From the NCBI GenBank assembly GCA_015489255.1, contig WGAD01000281.1, positions 1-5,789 on the forward strand: a DNA stretch of 5,789 bases, given 5' to 3'. The notes under the pieces are model-generated. The model worked only from the letters and a program-made list of their open reading frames with translations. It did no database searches and was not told the DNA's origin. Source of the stretch: Anaerolineales bacterium. Its GTDB lineage: Bacteria > Chloroflexota > Anaerolineae > Anaerolineales > Villigracilaceae. The position numbers were made by a program, and so were the translations under genes. This document shows, piece by piece, positions 4,712-5,789 of the stretch. Position 1 is the first letter of the stretch, and each line of letters opens with the position of its first letter.

Positions 4712-5620
4712 TCAAGAGAGCACATGCAATTGCGGTTCAAAGCCGATCTCATCGAGCAGGGCGTTTAGTTCTTCCACCGTCAGGCGGCGTCCCTTGCCCG
4801 CTGCAGCCACCAGGGCGGCCTCCATCATGTTGGTGCCGAAGGAGCGGCCATCCAGGATGGGGGTGGTGGTGATCAGATATTGGATGCCCGCCTGGCGGAA
4901 CATTTCTTGATCGGCCGGGGTGGTTGTGTTGGTGACGATGACCTTGCCTTCCATCCCCTCGGTGGGCAGGTGGCGCTTGATGTAGTGGCAGTCGCCGGCG
5001 ATGACGGTTGCCCAGTGGTAATACTTGTGCCATTTGGGCTGGCGTTGTTCCTGTTTTTCGCCCGTGGGGTAGACCCACTCAAAAGGCAGGCGGCCGGCAA
5101 TGGGCATGAGCAGGGCGGCCATGGTTTTGAGCTGTTGCAGGCTGCGTAACGGTACAGGCAGCCCCAGCCCGAACATCAAATCGCCAAAGACGGTTTCGTA
5201 ACCGGCATCCACAAAACTGGCAGACAGCCCCCAGCGGTCTGCGCCGCTGACGAGGAAAACGCGGCGGCCTTTTTCATCCAGATAATCCTTCAGGTGCTTT
5301 TCCAGGAAGGGGGCGGCCCGGTTTTCCAGTGAATTTTTCAAACCGGCGCCATCCACATAGGGCGTCTTTTCAATGAAACGCACCATTTTCTGCACGGAAT
5401 ACAGCGGATACCATTTGCCATCAACCAGCAGCCCGAGATCGGCGCCGCCGACGCCAAAAGCATCCACTTTGCCGTCCAGTTCCTTGTAGAGCATGGCGGC
5501 TTTTTCCATGTCGCCGTCTGTGCCGATGCGTTCTATCGTCACTTGCTCGCCCAGGAGTGTGACCTCAACGCGCTTGTCGCGCTTGGATGAACCGATGCTG
5601 ATGCTGACTGCACGTTTCAT
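4712..5620 (-). CDS. Conserved protein of the type annotated 'quinate 5-dehydrogenase'
   Basis: A 302-residue soluble protein. From memory, proteins with this N-terminal pattern (RAVSISIGSSKRDK, then DAFGVGGADLGLLV and YPLYSVQKMV) are labelled quinate/shikimate 5-dehydrogenase-like in Firmicutes and Chloroflexota genomes. No match to the catalytic signatures of characterised shikimate dehydrogenases (S-x-S-P-x-x-H-N, conserved Lys/Asp pair) is visible, so the enzymatic name is weak. Other distinctive segments are FLVSGADRWGLSASFVDAGY (about 122-141), ATVIAGDCHYIKRHLP (204-219), VIVTNTTTPADQEM (227-240) and TTTPILDGRSFGTNMMEA (251-268); alternating hydrophobic strands with small-residue turns suggest an alpha/beta, Rossmann-like fold. 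There is no signal peptide or membrane segment. GGGAGG (5635-5630) lies 9 nt before the ATG. It is followed after 29 nt by the nucleotidyltransferase gene, so the two are probably co-transcribed. Confidence 0.75.
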   Translation of the reverse strand: MKRAVSISIGSSKRDKRVEVTLLGEQVTIERIGTDGDMEKAAMLYKELDGKVDAFGVGGADLGLLVDGKWYPLYSVQKMVRFIEKTPYVDGAGLKNSLENRAAPFLEKHLKDYLDEKGRRVFLVSGADRWGLSASFVDAGYETVFGDLMFGLGLPVPLRSLQQLKTMAALLMPIAGRLPFEWVYPTGEKQEQRQPKWHKYYHWATVIAGDCHYIKRHLPTEGMEGKVIVTNTTTPADQEMFRQAGIQYLITTTPILDGRSFGTNMMEAALVAAAGKGRRLTVEELNALLDEIGFEPQLHVLS

Positions 5621-5662
5621 AGAAAAGAACCTCCCACTGAGAAAGGGTAAGAATGGACGCCG

Positions 5663-5789
5663 TCACCGGCACTGGGCGATCGCCCAAACCTGCCGGTTTT
5701 CGTCCACCCACAGCCCGGTCACGTCCAGCTGCGGGTGTTGTTGCTGCCAAAAGGCTGCCGACAGGCCAGATTATAGTCCTGTTTGGCCA
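5663..5789 (-). pseudogene. 3' end of an upstream gene with an apparent one-base frameshift
   Basis: The window edge carries the tail of a minus-strand gene. One frame reads AKQDYNLACRQPF from the edge to about 5749. A different frame then gives a very protein-like stretch (WQQQHPQLDV, then TGLWVDENRQVWAIAQCR) ending in TGA at 5665-5663. The two join seamlessly if the T4 run at 5752-5749 had one more T. Without a shift, the first frame would end at TGA 5721-5719 after GSNNTRSWT, and the second frame is closed upstream by TAA at 5773-5771. Either the gene is broken, the assembly has a homopolymer error, or the gene simply ends at 5719. Function is not recognisable from about 40 residues. Confidence 0.4.

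Noticed and set aside
4683..4715. N-terminal extension of the nucleotidyltransferase from TTG at 4715
   Set aside because: AAGGAGG sits 7 nt before the ATG at 4682, and the nucleotide-binding motif is normally at the extreme N-terminus.
5674..5685. 12-bp perfect palindrome GGGCGATCGCCC, with a second GCGATCGC at 2557-2564, resembling the cyanobacterial HIP1 element
   Set aside because: Only two copies of the 8-mer core in the window, both in coding-like sequence. Not enough to claim an iterated palindrome without a genome-wide count.
5565..5750. Minus-strand open frame of 61 codons across the right-hand intergenic region
   Set aside because: It is Arg/Pro/Ala-rich, runs through the ribosome binding site and start of the 302-residue protein in another frame, and has no ribosome binding site of its own. 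It is a shadow frame.

Overview
The window is a gene-dense, GC-rich bacterial chromosomal segment with strong AGGAGG-type ribosome binding sites, several 1-4 nt gene overlaps and short intergenic gaps. There is no rRNA, tRNA, mobile element, CRISPR or phage signature. The mix of genes (a 302-residue protein of the type usually labelled quinate 5-dehydrogenase, a MobA-like nucleotidyltransferase, Hsp20, a small M23 peptidase, HhH/coiled-coil membrane proteins) and a consensus TATAAT placed directly in front of an ATG would fit a Chloroflexota (Anaerolineae-like) bacterium. That assignment is an inference from gene content and has low certainty.

Layout. (1) Positions 2-1341, minus strand: two overlapping genes for single-pass membrane proteins. 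The first (613-1341) has an N-terminal helix-hairpin-helix domain, then a membrane helix, then a coiled coil. The second (2-616, cut by the window edge) has an N-terminal membrane anchor, a long coiled coil and a helical tail. They share an ATGA stop/start and sit behind their own TACAAT promoter. (2) 1443-1826, minus strand: a monocistronic Hsp20 gene with a clear intrinsic terminator (1400-1423). Upstream lies a 7-7-7 inverted repeat (1880-1900) resembling an HspR/HAIR operator. (3) 1957-3320, plus strand, divergent from hsp20: a membrane-anchored M23 metallopeptidase, probably translated from a leaderless mRNA, coupled by a TGATG overlap to a short-chain dehydrogenase-like protein that has lost two catalytic residues. 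(4) 3340-5620, minus strand, convergent with the previous unit: the 'quinate 5-dehydrogenase'-type protein, a sugar/alcohol-phosphate nucleotidyltransferase-like protein, and a PAP2 phosphatase that overlaps the transferase gene by 4 nt. (5) 5663-5789, minus strand: the 3' end of another gene, which appears to carry a one-base frameshift in a homopolymer run.

How the parts may work together. The transferase/PAP2 pair is a plausible two-step module, with nucleotide activation of a phosphorylated compound followed by dephosphorylation at the membrane, as in polar-lipid or cell-surface head-group synthesis. This is inference. The HhH/coiled-coil pair is the least explained part of the window and the best candidate for an undescribed system: its overlap and matching topology suggest a heteromeric envelope complex with one partner carrying a nucleic-acid-type domain.
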